Of a stretch of 46,447 nucleotides of DNA, positions 16,986 through 26,427 are shown one piece after another. The first letter of the stretch is position 1. Each line of letters starts with the position of its first letter. Origin of the DNA: Bacteroidota bacterium (GTDB taxonomy: Bacteria > Bacteroidota > Bacteroidia > Chitinophagales > Chitinophagaceae); assembly GCA_013289015.1 (NCBI GenBank), contig JABDAV010000014.1, forward strand, positions 1-46,447. Direction: 5' to 3'. The notes under the pieces were generated by a model. The model had not been told where the DNA came from and did not search any database. It saw only the letters and a list, made by a program, of their open reading frames with translations. The translations under genes were made by a program, and so were the position numbers.

Positions 16986-18665
16986 ATGGCTGACAATGTT
17001 TATGATGCAATTGTAATTGGCTCAGGCATCAGCGGTGGCTGGGCTGCAAAAGAGCTTTCTGAAAAGGGCCTGAAAGTTATCATGCTGGAAAGAGGCATGG
17101 ACATAAAGCATATAACTGATTACAAAACCACTAATCTTGATCCCTGGGAATTTCCGCATCGTGGTATAAAAACCCAAAAGATGGTCAACGATTATCCTGT
17201 ATTGCGAAGGGATTATGTATTGAATGAATCAAATCTTGACTGGTGGGCAAGTGATAAAGACAGTCCTTATACAGAAATAAAACGCTTCGACTGGTTTCGG
17301 GGTTATCATGTTGGCGGGCGTTCATTGTTATGGGGCCGTCAAAGTTACCGTTGGAGCGATTGGGATTTTGAAGCCAATGCAAAAGAAGGTATTGCAATTG
17401 ATTGGCCGGTACGTTATAAAGAAATAGCGCCCTGGTACGATTATGCTGAAGAGTTTGCAGGCATCAGTGGCAATCTTGATGGCTTGCCTCAATTGCCTGA
17501 TGGCCATTTTATGCCGCCTATGGATATGACCTGCGTTGAAAAAGATGTGGCTGCACGCATTAAAGATTATTATAAAGGCAATCGCAACATGATTATAGGT
17601 CGCACAGCAAACATTACAAAACCCATACAGGCAAGAACCAATTGCCAGTTCAGGAATAAATGCTGGCTGGGTTGCCCGTTTGGGGGATACTTCAGCACGC
17701 AATCTTCAACCATGCCTGCGGCTATGAAAACCGGTAATCTAACAGTGCGTCCCTGGAGCATTGTTACGAAGATTTTATATGATAAGGACAAGAAACGTGC
17801 AACGGGAGTAGAAATACTGGATGCGCAGGACAATAAAACATACGAATACAAAGCGAAGATCGTGTTCTTAAATGCTTCCACATTAAACAGTGCCTGGGTA
17901 TTGATGAACTCTGCAACAGATGTATGGCCCGATGGTTTGGGTAGCAGCAGCGGGGAGCTTGGCCATAATGTGATGGATCATCATCTTGGCGTTGGTGCAT
18001 CCGGAACAGTTGATGGTTATGAAGATAAGTACTACTATGGCCGCAGGCCGAATGGCGTTTATATTCCACGTTACAGAAACTATTTTGGTGATAAGCGTGA
18101 TTACCTGCGTGGATTTGGTTACCAGGGAGGTGGTACCCGCCAGGGTTGGAGCCGCGAGATCGCTGAAATGAATATTGGAGGTGATTTCAAAGATGCCTTG
18201 ACCGAACCCGGCAACTGGACGATGGGTATTGGCGGTTTTGGAGAGATGTTGCCGGATCATAGCAATAAGATCACGCTGGATAAAAGCAAAAAGGATAAAT
18301 GGGGATTGAATGTACTTGCGTTTGATGTGGAATTAAAAGATAATGAATTAAAGATGCGCAAAGACATGAAAGACGATGCGATCGAGATGTTGACTGTGGC
18401 CGGTGTAAAAAATGTAAATGGTTACGATGGTGATGGTACACCCGGCCGTGGCATTCATGAAATGGGTACTGCACGCATGGGCGCAGATTCTAAAACTTCT
18501 GTGCTGAATAAATGGAACCAGGTTTGGGATGCACAGAATGTTTTTGTTACCGATGGCGCTTTTATGGTAAGTTCAAATTCCTGTAATCCATCACTTACCT
18601 ATATGGCATTTACAGCACGTGCCGCAGATCATGCAGTAAGTGAATTGAAGAAAGGAAATATATAA
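16986..18665 (+). CDS. GMC family oxidoreductase, first tandem copy
   Basis: 559 residues from the ATG at 16986, directly before the FAD-binding segment YDAIVIGSGISGGWAAKEL (GSGISGG at about residues 12-18). Other landmarks are LWGRQSYRWSDWDF, a cysteine cluster CQFRNKCWLGCPFGG, the active-site His region GIHEMGTARMG and the C-terminal NPSLTYMAFTARAADHA. This is the large subunit type of gluconate 2-dehydrogenase / glucoside 3-dehydrogenase, which oxidises a sugar hydroxyl and passes electrons to the membrane. It has no signal of its own and may be exported with the Tat-signal subunit at 20588. Its paralogue follows 94 bases later and is closely similar throughout. Two copies imply two substrates or a heteromeric complex. 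Confidence 0.93.
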   Translation: MADNVYDAIVIGSGISGGWAAKELSEKGLKVIMLERGMDIKHITDYKTTNLDPWEFPHRGIKTQKMVNDYPVLRRDYVLNESNLDWWASDKDSPYTEIKRFDWFRGYHVGGRSLLWGRQSYRWSDWDFEANAKEGIAIDWPVRYKEIAPWYDYAEEFAGISGNLDGLPQLPDGHFMPPMDMTCVEKDVAARIKDYYKGNRNMIIGRTANITKPIQARTNCQFRNKCWLGCPFGGYFSTQSSTMPAAMKTGNLTVRPWSIVTKILYDKDKKRATGVEILDAQDNKTYEYKAKIVFLNASTLNSAWVLMNSATDVWPDGLGSSSGELGHNVMDHHLGVGASGTVDGYEDKYYYGRRPNGVYIPRYRNYFGDKRDYLRGFGYQGGGTRQGWSREIAEMNIGGDFKDALTEPGNWTMGIGGFGEMLPDHSNKITLDKSKKDKWGLNVLAFDVELKDNELKMRKDMKDDAIEMLTVAGVKNVNGYDGDGTPGRGIHEMGTARMGADSKTSVLNKWNQVWDAQNVFVTDGAFMVSSNSCNPSLTYMAFTARAADHAVSELKKGNI

Positions 18666-18669
18666 TCCC

Positions 18670-18755
18670 TGATGTAGGATTTGATGATGTCTGATTTAAT
18701 TCAAATCAGATCTCTTAAATCAGAGATTACAAAATCAGGCATCATAAATAAATGA
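18670..18755. repeat. AAATCAG/CTGATTT inverted-repeat spacer
   Basis: The sequence between the two GMC genes is built from TGATG-CTGATTT and its complement. CTGATTT-AATTC-AAATCAG forms a perfect hairpin at 18690-18708. An outer TGATGTCTGATTT pairs with AAAATCAGGCATCA. Similar spacers occur at 21240 and 41354. Confidence 0.65.
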
Positions 18756-18759
18756 GTTT

Positions 18760-20466
18760 ATGGGCGATACTTTAAACATCAACAACAAGGCACAACAGCA
18801 AAATACATACGACGCAATCGTTGTGGGTTCAGGTATAAGTGGTGGATGGGCAGCAAAAGAGCTGACTGAAAAAGGATTAAAAGTTTTAATGCTCGAACGC
18901 GGCAGGGATTTTAAACACATCGTGGATTATAAATCTGCTCCGCTTGATCCATGGGAGATGCCGCACCGGGGTATGCCTACACAGGACCAGTTGAAAAGGC
19001 ACCCAATTATTGCCCGAACATGGGGTAAGGTTGAACCTATCATTGACTATTGGGCGAATGATGCAGAAGCCCCCTATGTTGAAATAAAACCTTTTAAATG
19101 GTGGCGTGCTTACCAGTTTGGCGGCCGTTCTATTTTATGGGGAAGGCAAAGTTATCGCTGGAGTGATTTTGATTTCGGGGCAAATTTAAAAGATAGCTGG
19201 GCTATTGATTGGCCCATTCGTTATAAAGATATTCAGCCCTGGTACGATCATGTAGAAGAATTTATCGGCGTAAGCGGCTCTGCTGAAGGTTTACCACAAT
19301 TGCCTGACGGCCATTTTATGCCACCAATGGATATGACCTGCGTTGAAAAAGATGTTTCGGCGCGCATTAAAGAAAAGTTTAATCGCAGCATGATCATTGG
19401 AAGAGTTGCCAACATTACCAAGCCTTTGCCGGGAAGAACCAATTGTCAGTTCAGGAACCGTTGTTGGGAAGGTTGTCCTTTCGGCGGTTATTTCAGCACG
19501 CAATCTTCCACTTATCCGGCTGCGATGAAAACGGGCAATTTAACGCTGCGTCCGTGGAGTATTGTTACAAGAGTATTATATGACAAGGACAGGAAAAAAG
19601 CAACCGGTGTTGAGGTGTTAGATGCTGAGAATAATCAAACGTATCAGTATCATTCAAAAATAGTTTTCGTAAATGCATCTGCATTAAACAGCGCCTGGGT
19701 TTTAATGAATTCTGCAACTGATACCTGGCCCGATGGTTTGGGCAGCAGCAGTGGAGAACTGGGCCATAATATAATGGATCATCATTATAACGTTGGCGCC
19801 AGTGGAGATGTTGAAGGCTATGAAGACAAATATTACTATGGACGCAGGGCAAACGGTTTTTATATTGTCCGTTTTGCAAATTTGTTTGATGATAAAAGAG
19901 ATTTTCTGCGTGGTTTTGGTTACCAGGGCCAGGGCAGCCGCTATAGCTGGAGCCGTGAAATTGCAGAGATGAATATCGGCGGCAAATATAAAGATGCCTT
20001 AACTGAACCTGGTGGCTGGACAGTGGGTATGACGGGCTTTGGTGAACTGTTGCCGCATCATGAAAATAAAATCTCACTGGATAAAGATAAAAAGGATAAA
20101 TGGGGTTTGCCGGTGCTGGCAATGGATGCGGAACTTAAAGACAATGAATTAAAAATGCGTAAGGCAATGCAGGAAGAAGCAAGGGCAATGCTTGAAGCAT
20201 CAGGTGTGAAAAATGTTATAAGCTGGGATAACGGCCACGAGATCGGAGACGGCATTCATGAAATGGGAACGGCAAGAATGGGCAATGACCCTAAAACTTC
20301 TGTGCTGAATAAATGGAACCAGGTTTGGGATGCGCAGAATGTTTTTGTTACTGACGGGTCGTGCATGGTTTCAAGCGCCTGCCAGAACCCTTCATTAACT
20401 TACATGGCATTAACTGCAAGGGCAGCAAATTACGCGGTAGAGGAATTAAAGAAAGGAAATATTTAA
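18760..20466 (+). CDS. GMC family oxidoreductase, second tandem copy
   Basis: 568 residues, colinear with and highly similar to the preceding gene. It shows VVGSGISGGWAAKELTEKGL (FAD site), LWGRQSYRWSDFDF, CQFRNRCWEGCPFGGYFS, GIHEMGTARMG and NPSLTYMALTARAANYA. It differs near the catalytic C-terminus: SSACQNPSL replaces SSNSCNPSL. It also carries a longer polar N-terminus (GDTLNINNKAQQQNTYDAI). The ATG is used as given; a later start is not available before the FAD motif. The same complex role is expected, namely periplasmic sugar oxidation with the subunit-3-like protein encoded next. The pair probably arose by duplication and divergence. Confidence 0.93.
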   Translation: MGDTLNINNKAQQQNTYDAIVVGSGISGGWAAKELTEKGLKVLMLERGRDFKHIVDYKSAPLDPWEMPHRGMPTQDQLKRHPIIARTWGKVEPIIDYWANDAEAPYVEIKPFKWWRAYQFGGRSILWGRQSYRWSDFDFGANLKDSWAIDWPIRYKDIQPWYDHVEEFIGVSGSAEGLPQLPDGHFMPPMDMTCVEKDVSARIKEKFNRSMIIGRVANITKPLPGRTNCQFRNRCWEGCPFGGYFSTQSSTYPAAMKTGNLTLRPWSIVTRVLYDKDRKKATGVEVLDAENNQTYQYHSKIVFVNASALNSAWVLMNSATDTWPDGLGSSSGELGHNIMDHHYNVGASGDVEGYEDKYYYGRRANGFYIVRFANLFDDKRDFLRGFGYQGQGSRYSWSREIAEMNIGGKYKDALTEPGGWTVGMTGFGELLPHHENKISLDKDKKDKWGLPVLAMDAELKDNELKMRKAMQEEARAMLEASGVKNVISWDNGHEIGDGIHEMGTARMGNDPKTSVLNKWNQVWDAQNVFVTDGSCMVSSACQNPSLTYMALTARAANYAVEELKKGNI

Positions 20467-20478
20467 AGCCCATCTAAA

Positions 20479-20495
20479 TCTTCCCGAAGGGAAGA
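20479..20495 (+). repeat. TCTTCCC/GGGAAGA hairpin
   Basis: A perfect 7-bp stem with loop GAA, 13 bases after the second GMC stop. It is a member or relative of the CCC/GGG palindrome family. The following TTAAAAAGACTTTTTATTG could allow partial termination. Confidence 0.6.
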
Positions 20496-20553
20496 CTTAA
20501 AAAGACTTTTTATTGTTTAAAATTGAAAATACATTTAATAATCAGGCCTTATA

Positions 20554-20573
20554 ACTCCCTTTAGGGTTGGGGC
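20554..20573 (+). repeat. CCC/GGG palindromic repeat before subunit-3 gene
   Basis: ACTCCCTTTAGGGTTGGGGC, ending 14 bases before the ATG at 20588. It is the inverted partner of 16860-16881. Confidence 0.75.
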
Positions 20574-20587
20574 TCCAAATTTTATTT

Positions 20588-21232
20588 ATGGATAGAAGAG
20601 AAGCGTTATCAAGAGTGGCGTTGATCGTGGGAGGAACCATTATCGGCGCTGAAGCAATTCTCTCCGGTTGTAAAACAACGCCCGCAAAAGAAGGCTTGTT
20701 TTCCACGGATGACATTGCATTACTGGATGAAGTAGGTGATACTATTTTGCCAACTACTCCTTCCTCTCCCGGCGCAAAAGCTGCGCAGATCGGCCAGTTT
20801 ATGAAAACCATCGTTACTGACTGTTATACCGAAGATTATCAGAAGATCTTTACAGATGGCATTCCCAAATTGAATGATGCAGCTAAAAAGAAATATGATA
20901 AGTCGTTCATGGATCTCACTCCTGATCAAAAGACAGCGCTTTTAATTGGTCTTGACAAGGAAGCGAAAGATCAGGGCAAAGCAATAGCTGAACAGCAAGG
21001 TAAACTTACGGACCAGCAAAAACAGCAAATAACGCAGCAAAGAAACCAGGGAACCTATAAACGCGATCCACAGGATGATCCGCATTATTTCTCTATGATA
21101 AAACAGCTAACATTGTTAGGATATTTTACCTCCAAACCGGGTGCTACACAGGCATTGCGTTATGTGGCTGTTCCGGGGCACTATGAAGGTTGTATTCCTT
21201 ATAAAAAAGGCGATAAAGCCTGGGCAACATAG
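20588..21232 (+). CDS. Gluconate 2-dehydrogenase subunit 3-like protein
   Basis: 214 residues from the ATG at 20588. The upstream in-frame start would add seven residues translated from the palindromic repeat and was rejected. The N-terminus MDRREALSRVALIVGGTIIG, followed by AILSGC, has a twin-arginine and hydrophobic core, and a Cys that might be lipidated. The conserved segment LDEVGDTILPTTPSSPGAKA matches the gluconate 2-dehydrogenase subunit 3 family (PF13618-like), which carries the GMC subunit across the membrane and anchors it. The C-terminus YVAVPGHYEGCIPYKKGDKA is also family-like. Together with two signal-less GMC proteins this makes a hitchhiking Tat export complex likely. No cytochrome c subunit is seen nearby. 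Confidence 0.88.
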   Translation: MDRREALSRVALIVGGTIIGAEAILSGCKTTPAKEGLFSTDDIALLDEVGDTILPTTPSSPGAKAAQIGQFMKTIVTDCYTEDYQKIFTDGIPKLNDAAKKKYDKSFMDLTPDQKTALLIGLDKEAKDQGKAIAEQQGKLTDQQKQQITQQRNQGTYKRDPQDDPHYFSMIKQLTLLGYFTSKPGATQALRYVAVPGHYEGCIPYKKGDKAWAT

Positions 21233-21239
21233 TAGATGT

Positions 21240-21392
21240 ATGATGTGGAATTTAATGATGTCTGAATTAAGAAAACGTCAAATTATAAAGAGCAATAAAT
21301 TTCGGATTGCTGATTTTGGGATTTCGAAATTGATGTGTTAATCGAATTAAAATAAATCAGAAATCCTCAAGTCAGAAATCAGAAATAAAAGT
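21240..21392. repeat. AAATCAG/CTGATTT inverted-repeat spacer
   Basis: This intergenic sequence contains GCTGATTTTGGGATTTCGAA on the left and AAATCAGAAATCC plus CAGAAATCAGAAAT on the right, so long imperfect foldback is possible. It is the same composition and word set as the spacers at 18670 and 41354. A short plus-strand frame across it is not a gene. Confidence 0.55.
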
Positions 21393-21399
21393 TTGGGTT

Positions 21400-22254
21400 A
21401 TGTCAGTATCAAGAAGAAGATTTTTACAAACAACAGGCTTGCTTACTGCTGCCGGCTTGCTAAGCAGGAACGATTTGTTTGCCGGTGATTCAAAATTGAA
21501 AAATTACGGCATTCAGTTATGGAGTGTAAAAAATGCTTTGGCAAAAGATCCGAAAGATGTGTTGAAACAACTTGCCTCTTTTGGTTACACACAGATAGAA
21601 AGTTTTGAAGGCAGCAATGGAATGTTCTGGGGAATGGCGCCTGCTGATTTTAAAAAATACATGGATGATCTTGGAATGAAAATAATTTCGAGCCATTGCA
21701 ATATTGAAAAAGATTTTGAACAGAAAGCCGCCGATGCTGCTTCCATCGGGATGAAATATCTCATCTGCCCGTATAAAGGGCCGCAGAAATCAATTGATGA
21801 TTTTAAAAAGATAGCCGACGAGTTCAATCAGAAAGGAGATATCTGTAAAAAGAACGGCATACGATTCGCCTACCACAATCACGATTATTCTTTTAAAGCA
21901 AACGACGGACAAATACCGGAAGACGTGATGCTTGCCGCAACTAATCCTGGTACAGTAGACTTTGAAATGGATATTTATTGGGTAGTTACTGCAGGCGCTG
22001 ATCCGGTTGCATATATGAAAAAATATAAAAACCGCTTCAGGCTTGGCCATGTGAAAGACAGGATTAAGAACACTGCAGAAACTGATGCTTCCTGTACGTT
22101 GGGTGAAGGCTGTATTGATTATCCATCAATATTAAAACAAGCCAAAGCAAACGGTATGGAATATTTTATTGTTGAACAGGAACGTTATGATAACACCACA
22201 GAAATGGACAGCGCAAAAGCAGATGCAAAATACATGAGCATGCTCTCTGTCTAA
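21400..22254 (+). CDS. Tat-signal sugar phosphate isomerase/epimerase, TIM barrel
   Basis: 284 residues. MSVSRRRFLQTTGLLTAAGL is a near-perfect Tat signal (S-R-R-x-F-L). The mature protein is an AP-endonuclease-2-like barrel. FRLGHVKDRI, YHNHDYSF and VDFEMDIYWV hold the His, Glu and Asp residues expected at the metal site, and EYFIVEQERYD the last Glu. Such exported isomerases often accompany GMC and Gfo/Idh enzymes in Bacteroidota 3-keto-sugar loci. This supports a periplasmic pathway that starts with oxidation by the GMC complex. It is the last gene of the cluster. It is only distantly similar to the isomerase at 15978, so the two probably have different substrates. Confidence 0.87.
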   Translation: MSVSRRRFLQTTGLLTAAGLLSRNDLFAGDSKLKNYGIQLWSVKNALAKDPKDVLKQLASFGYTQIESFEGSNGMFWGMAPADFKKYMDDLGMKIISSHCNIEKDFEQKAADAASIGMKYLICPYKGPQKSIDDFKKIADEFNQKGDICKKNGIRFAYHNHDYSFKANDGQIPEDVMLAATNPGTVDFEMDIYWVVTAGADPVAYMKKYKNRFRLGHVKDRIKNTAETDASCTLGEGCIDYPSILKQAKANGMEYFIVEQERYDNTTEMDSAKADAKYMSMLSV

Positions 22255-22324
22255 GCAGTATTTATATGGTAAACCTCTTGTGTTGCGGCTTAATCCTAAT
22301 TTCAGTGTAAGAAAACCAAACTAA

Positions 22325-22774
22325 ATGAAAAGCATTTTTAACCTTGATGATAAAGACGATATTTTAAACCGGATAGACGAGCTTCACCCAAATTCAAAGC
22401 CTATGTGGGGAAAAATGAGCGTTTCGCAAATGCTGGCGCATTGCATTACTCCAACAAAAATATCTTCCGGCGAAATGGAAGGAAAGCAAAGACTGATCGG
22501 CAAACTGTTTGGCAGAATTGCAAAGAAGCAATTGCTGGTGGATGAACCCATGAAAAAAGGGTTGCCAACAGATCCGGGCTTTGTTGTAAAGAACGAGCCT
22601 GATTTTTATCAAAGCCAGAAGGAATTAAAAGATGCCATTCAGCGTTTATATGAAACGGATAAAAACGCGCTGCTGCACCGGAAGCATCCTTTTTTTGGCA
22701 GGATGACCACAGATGAATGGGGCATTCTTAACTACAAGCATTACGATCATCATTTGAGGCAGTTTGGCGTTTGA
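22325..22774 (+). CDS. DUF1569 / DinB-like protein
   Basis: 149 residues, cytosolic. The pattern HPNSKPMWGKMSVSQMLAHC near the N-terminus and HPFFGRMTTDEWGILNYKHY with DHHLRQFGV at the end is that of DUF1569, a branch of the DinB-like four-helix fold. The conserved histidines (AHC; HYDHH) probably bind a metal. The enzymatic role is unknown. It follows the isomerase by 70 bases and may be co-transcribed, but it has no obvious link to sugar metabolism. Confidence 0.78.
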   Translation: MKSIFNLDDKDDILNRIDELHPNSKPMWGKMSVSQMLAHCITPTKISSGEMEGKQRLIGKLFGRIAKKQLLVDEPMKKGLPTDPGFVVKNEPDFYQSQKELKDAIQRLYETDKNALLHRKHPFFGRMTTDEWGILNYKHYDHHLRQFGV

Positions 22775-22994
22775 ACCTGCAGGTAAAGGCATTTTTTTCT
22801 GCATGGAAGCACCACAGGCAGCAAAAGAGATCAAGGTGTATTTCTGCGAATTTTGCATTTTTTACAGGCAGGTTTTGCAAATCATCCGGCCTTGTCTTCT
22901 CTCTCAATCAAATGCTTATCAGGCTTATATAACACGGTATTTTTACTGTTGAACACAATAATGCATTTTGTCTTTTCCATATACTTCAAACCAT

Positions 22995-23002
22995 TATCTT
23001 TG
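22995..23002 (+). promoter_or_regulatory. Predicted -7 promoter box for secDF
   Basis: TATCTTTG, an exact TAnnTTTG match 35 bases before the ATG. An upstream TTTTG at 22964-22970 is about 24 bases away, longer than the usual -33/-7 gap. Confidence 0.55.
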
Positions 23003-23037
23003 CCGCTCTCAAAAAAAACCGTAAATACGTTTTAATT

Positions 23038-26000
23038 ATGCAACTGAAAGGATTGGTGCGTTTTTTTGCGCTTGCTCTCATACTAATTTGCTTGTACCAA
23101 TTGTCCTTTACATGGATTGTTCGTAGCTATGAATCTTCTATGAGTGATAAGGCTGATTCGTGGGTAAAAGCTATGTATCCCAAAGCTGAAACAAAATATC
23201 CCGGCGATAAAGCATCACAGGACGCTTACAATGATAGCCTGCAGCAGTTTAAAAAGCAAAGGCTGCAACGCTTGCTTGACAGTACAAAAGATACCGAGAT
23301 CGGCCCTTTTTCACTTACCACTTACCGCGATGCCAAAGATAAAGAACTGGCACTCGGCCTCGACCTCCAGGGTGGTATGAGTGTTACCATGGAAGTTGGA
23401 TTGGATGGATTGATAAAATCGTTAGCCAACTATACAAAAGACCCCGTATTCAATAAAGCCCTTGATGCAGCGGTTGGCGATAAAGCTAATGGAAGAGGGG
23501 ATCTTATTTCTCTTTTTGCAAACGAATTTAAAAATGCAAGCAGCGGTGCTAAACTGGCTCCTTATTTTGTTACACGCAGCAACGGCAGAATAAATTATAC
23601 TACTCCGGACGATGCTGTTCTTACTTATTTAAGAGAACAGGCAACCAGCGCTTTCACCAATACCGTAAACATCTTAACTACGCGTATTGACAGGTTCGGT
23701 GTTGCATCGCCCAATATTAATCCCGATCCGCAAAAAGGTATTATTAATATTGAACTTGCAGGTATCAATGACCCGGAAAGAGTAAGGCATTACCTTCAGT
23801 CAACTGCCAACCTGCAGTTCTTTGAAGTGTATAATATTGGTGATATTGGTCAAAATGTTGTTACTGCAGAAAAATCTTTGTCTGATTATCTCAAAGGAAC
23901 GCCGGATACTGCAAAATCAACATCTGCCGATACTACACAAAATACAACCGATACTGCAAATGCTGCAACTGCCGCAGGTAAAGTTGATACAACTTCGATC
24001 GCAGGTTTTGGCAACGCAAAAGGTACTTCTAAATTAAATACAAAGACTGGCAGCAAAGTTGATTCAGCCGCTATCATGCGTAAAGAAGCGCCTCTGCAGA
24101 TGTTGATCCAGTTTGTTAAGCCACAACAAGACCAGACTACGGGCAAAACTCAATATGGTTCAAACATCGGTTACGTTTCAACGAACGATACCGGGCTTTT
24201 GAATCAATACCTGAATTATGATTTTGTGAAAAATAAATTTCCTGCAAACCTGAAGTTTGTTTACGGAAAGCCAGAAAATGCAAATCCTGATGTTCATAAT
24301 ATTCTCTCTATATATGCTATAAAAATGCTGGATAACGGCACGGCTCCGCTCGAAGGTGATCATGTGAGCGATGCAAGGGACGATGTAGATGAACGTGGAA
24401 GACCTGCGATAAAAATGGAAATGGATCCGACAGGCACTAAGATCTGGGCTAAAATGACAACGGCAAATGTAGGCAAGCCCATTGCCATCGTTTTGGATGA
24501 TGTTGTGTACAGTGCTCCTTTTGTAAACGGGGCTATACCAAATGGTTCATCAGAAATTTCGGGAAATTTTACAAGCCAGGAAGCTTCGGATCTTGCAGAT
24601 ATTCTTAAATCAGGTAAGCTGCCTGCACCTGCCAAGATCGTTCAGGAGCAGGTGGTTGGTCCAACACTTGGTGCAGATGCAGTAAAAGGCGGTTCAATGT
24701 CTTTTATTATTTCGTTCGCGGTGATCTTCATACTGATGATTATCTACTACAATACTGCAGGTTGGGTAGCTAACACGGCTTTAATATTAAACCTTCTCTT
24801 CACCATTGGTATTTTAAGCGCGCTCGGGTTTACCTTAACGGCGCCTGGTATTGCAGGTTTGGTGTTGACCATTGGTATGGCCGTTGATACAAACGTTATC
24901 ATCTTTGAAAGAATAAAAGAAGAACTTACCAAAGGAAAGAGCTATATACTTGCAGTGCATGATGGTTACAGGCGTTCTTATGCTCCTGTAATTGACGCAC
25001 ACGTTACTACTTTCCTCACTGCCGCAATTCTTTTCATTTTTGGTTTAGGGCCTGTGCTTGGATTTGCAACAACGCAAATGCTGGGTATTACACTTTCATT
25101 GTTCTGCGGTATTCTTGTCTCCCGCTTAATAACTGATTTCTATACCAACAAGCAAAGACACTTTGAATATTTTACAGCTATCTCTAAAAAAATATTCAGG
25201 CATGCAGATTTCAAATTCATACAATACAGAAAAATTGCTTACGGCATTTCGGTTGTTGTATTGATCCTGGGTATCAGCTCATTCATCAATGGTTTTGATG
25301 AAGGCGTGGAATTTAAAGGCGGCCGCAGTTATACTATTTTGTTCGATAAGCCTTACGATACACGCGATGTAGCAGATGCATTGAAACCTGTTTTCGGCGA
25401 TTTCCCCATTATTAAAACCGTTGGTTCGGCAAACCAGCTGGATATAACAACTGCCTATTTGATCAATCAGCCGGGTCAGAATGTGGATTCAACCGTAGAA
25501 AGAACTTTATATACCGGGCTCACTAAATTCCTTCCACCTAATACATCATATTCTACTTTCCAGTCAAAATATAAGCAGGCATCTCAAAAAGTGTTGCCAT
25601 CTATTTCCGACGACTTAAAGCATGGCGCAGAGAAAGCAACTATCATTGCCATCATCATTATCTGTTTGTATATTTTCGTTCGTTTCCGCGACTGGAGGTA
25701 TTCATTGGGTACGATCGTTTCATTGTTGCATGATGTATTGGTTACGCTTGCTGTGTTCAGCTTCTTTAGAAAAGTGGTGCCTTTCCCATTGGAAATTGAC
25801 CAGTATTTTATCGCGGCTATCTTAACTGTAATTGGCTTCTCCATGAACGATACGATCATTGTATATGACCGTATACGTGAAGATTCCAGGCTGATGCGCG
25901 GCGAATCAAAAGAAAACATCATTAACAGGGCTATCAATCAAACTTTAAGCAGAACGGTAATGACATCATTAACGGTGTTCTTAACCCTCTTAATTCTCTT

Positions 26001-26157
26001 CATATTTGGAGGTGAGGTAACAAGAGGCTTTGCCTTTGCAATGTTGGTGGGTGTTATCACCGGTACTTACTCTTCAATATTTGTTGCAGCGCCGATTCTT
26101 GTAGACTTTGCAAGAAGCAAACCTTTGGGAAGTGGTGATGTAAAGAAAAAAATATAA
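23038..26157 (+). CDS. secDF: Protein translocase subunit SecDF (fused)
   Basis: 1039 residues, the SecD-SecF fusion typical of Bacteroidota. It uses the proton gradient to help pull proteins through SecYEG. The first TM is at about residues 7-28. The SecD signature GLDLQGGMSVTMEV opens the periplasmic P1 domain, which here contains a low-complexity Thr/Ala/Asp insertion (TAKSTSADTTQNTTDTANAA). The SecD TM block has GMAVDTNVIIFERIKEEL near residue 615. SecF starts near 740 (FEGVEFKGGRS-type motif: DEGVEFKGGRSYTILF), and its TM motif SMNDTIIVYDRIRE is near 935. Asp residues in both motifs are the proton-relay positions. It is a single gene with its own promoter box and a clear terminator. Confidence 0.97.
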   Translation: MQLKGLVRFFALALILICLYQLSFTWIVRSYESSMSDKADSWVKAMYPKAETKYPGDKASQDAYNDSLQQFKKQRLQRLLDSTKDTEIGPFSLTTYRDAKDKELALGLDLQGGMSVTMEVGLDGLIKSLANYTKDPVFNKALDAAVGDKANGRGDLISLFANEFKNASSGAKLAPYFVTRSNGRINYTTPDDAVLTYLREQATSAFTNTVNILTTRIDRFGVASPNINPDPQKGIINIELAGINDPERVRHYLQSTANLQFFEVYNIGDIGQNVVTAEKSLSDYLKGTPDTAKSTSADTTQNTTDTANAATAAGKVDTTSIAGFGNAKGTSKLNTKTGSKVDSAAIMRKEAPLQMLIQFVKPQQDQTTGKTQYGSNIGYVSTNDTGLLNQYLNYDFVKNKFPANLKFVYGKPENANPDVHNILSIYAIKMLDNGTAPLEGDHVSDARDDVDERGRPAIKMEMDPTGTKIWAKMTTANVGKPIAIVLDDVVYSAPFVNGAIPNGSSEISGNFTSQEASDLADILKSGKLPAPAKIVQEQVVGPTLGADAVKGGSMSFIISFAVIFILMIIYYNTAGWVANTALILNLLFTIGILSALGFTLTAPGIAGLVLTIGMAVDTNVIIFERIKEELTKGKSYILAVHDGYRRSYAPVIDAHVTTFLTAAILFIFGLGPVLGFATTQMLGITLSLFCGILVSRLITDFYTNKQRHFEYFTAISKKIFRHADFKFIQYRKIAYGISVVVLILGISSFINGFDEGVEFKGGRSYTILFDKPYDTRDVADALKPVFGDFPIIKTVGSANQLDITTAYLINQPGQNVDSTVERTLYTGLTKFLPPNTSYSTFQSKYKQASQKVLPSISDDLKHGAEKATIIAIIIICLYIFVRFRDWRYSLGTIVSLLHDVLVTLAVFSFFRKVVPFPLEIDQYFIAAILTVIGFSMNDTIIVYDRIREDSRLMRGESKENIINRAINQTLSRTVMTSLTVFLTLLILFIFGGEVTRGFAFAMLVGVITGTYSSIFVAAPILVDFARSKPLGSGDVKKKI

Positions 26158-26177
26158 TCAAAAATTAGTTTTCTATA

Positions 26178-26213
26178 AAAAAAGCAGCTTTATAAACAGG
26201 CTGCTTTTTTTAT
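26178..26213 (+). terminator. Rho-independent terminator after secDF
   Basis: AAAAAGCAGC (26180-26189) pairs with GCTGCTTTTT (26201-26210) around TTTATAAACAG, followed by more T. It lies 22 bases after the stop. A second weaker hairpin, ATAACGC-GCAAA-GCGTTAT, is at 26252-26270 and is followed by TATTTTTA. Confidence 0.85.
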
Positions 26214-26427
26214 TTATAAAGCGTTTGACTGAGATTGGCCTTCTCATGCAGATAACGCGCAAAGCGTTATTATTTTTACACATGAAACGTCCTGATAAGA
26301 ACAGCTGCCGCACTTGTCATTTTAGTTACCTGTGAATGGTTCTTATAGAACGGAACAAGAGCAAACATTTTGGAAACTGAGATCACAGTGTGATGAAAAT
26401 TATCCTGCAGTTAATGGTTTAAAATGA

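Noticed and set aside
19565..20122. Long antisense frame (185 codons) opposite the second GMC gene
   Set aside because: It is a shadow of a strongly conserved GMC coding frame; its residue content is biased to His/Pro/Cys/Leu with no domain. Similar antisense frames over 17.6-18.3 kb were rejected for the same reason.
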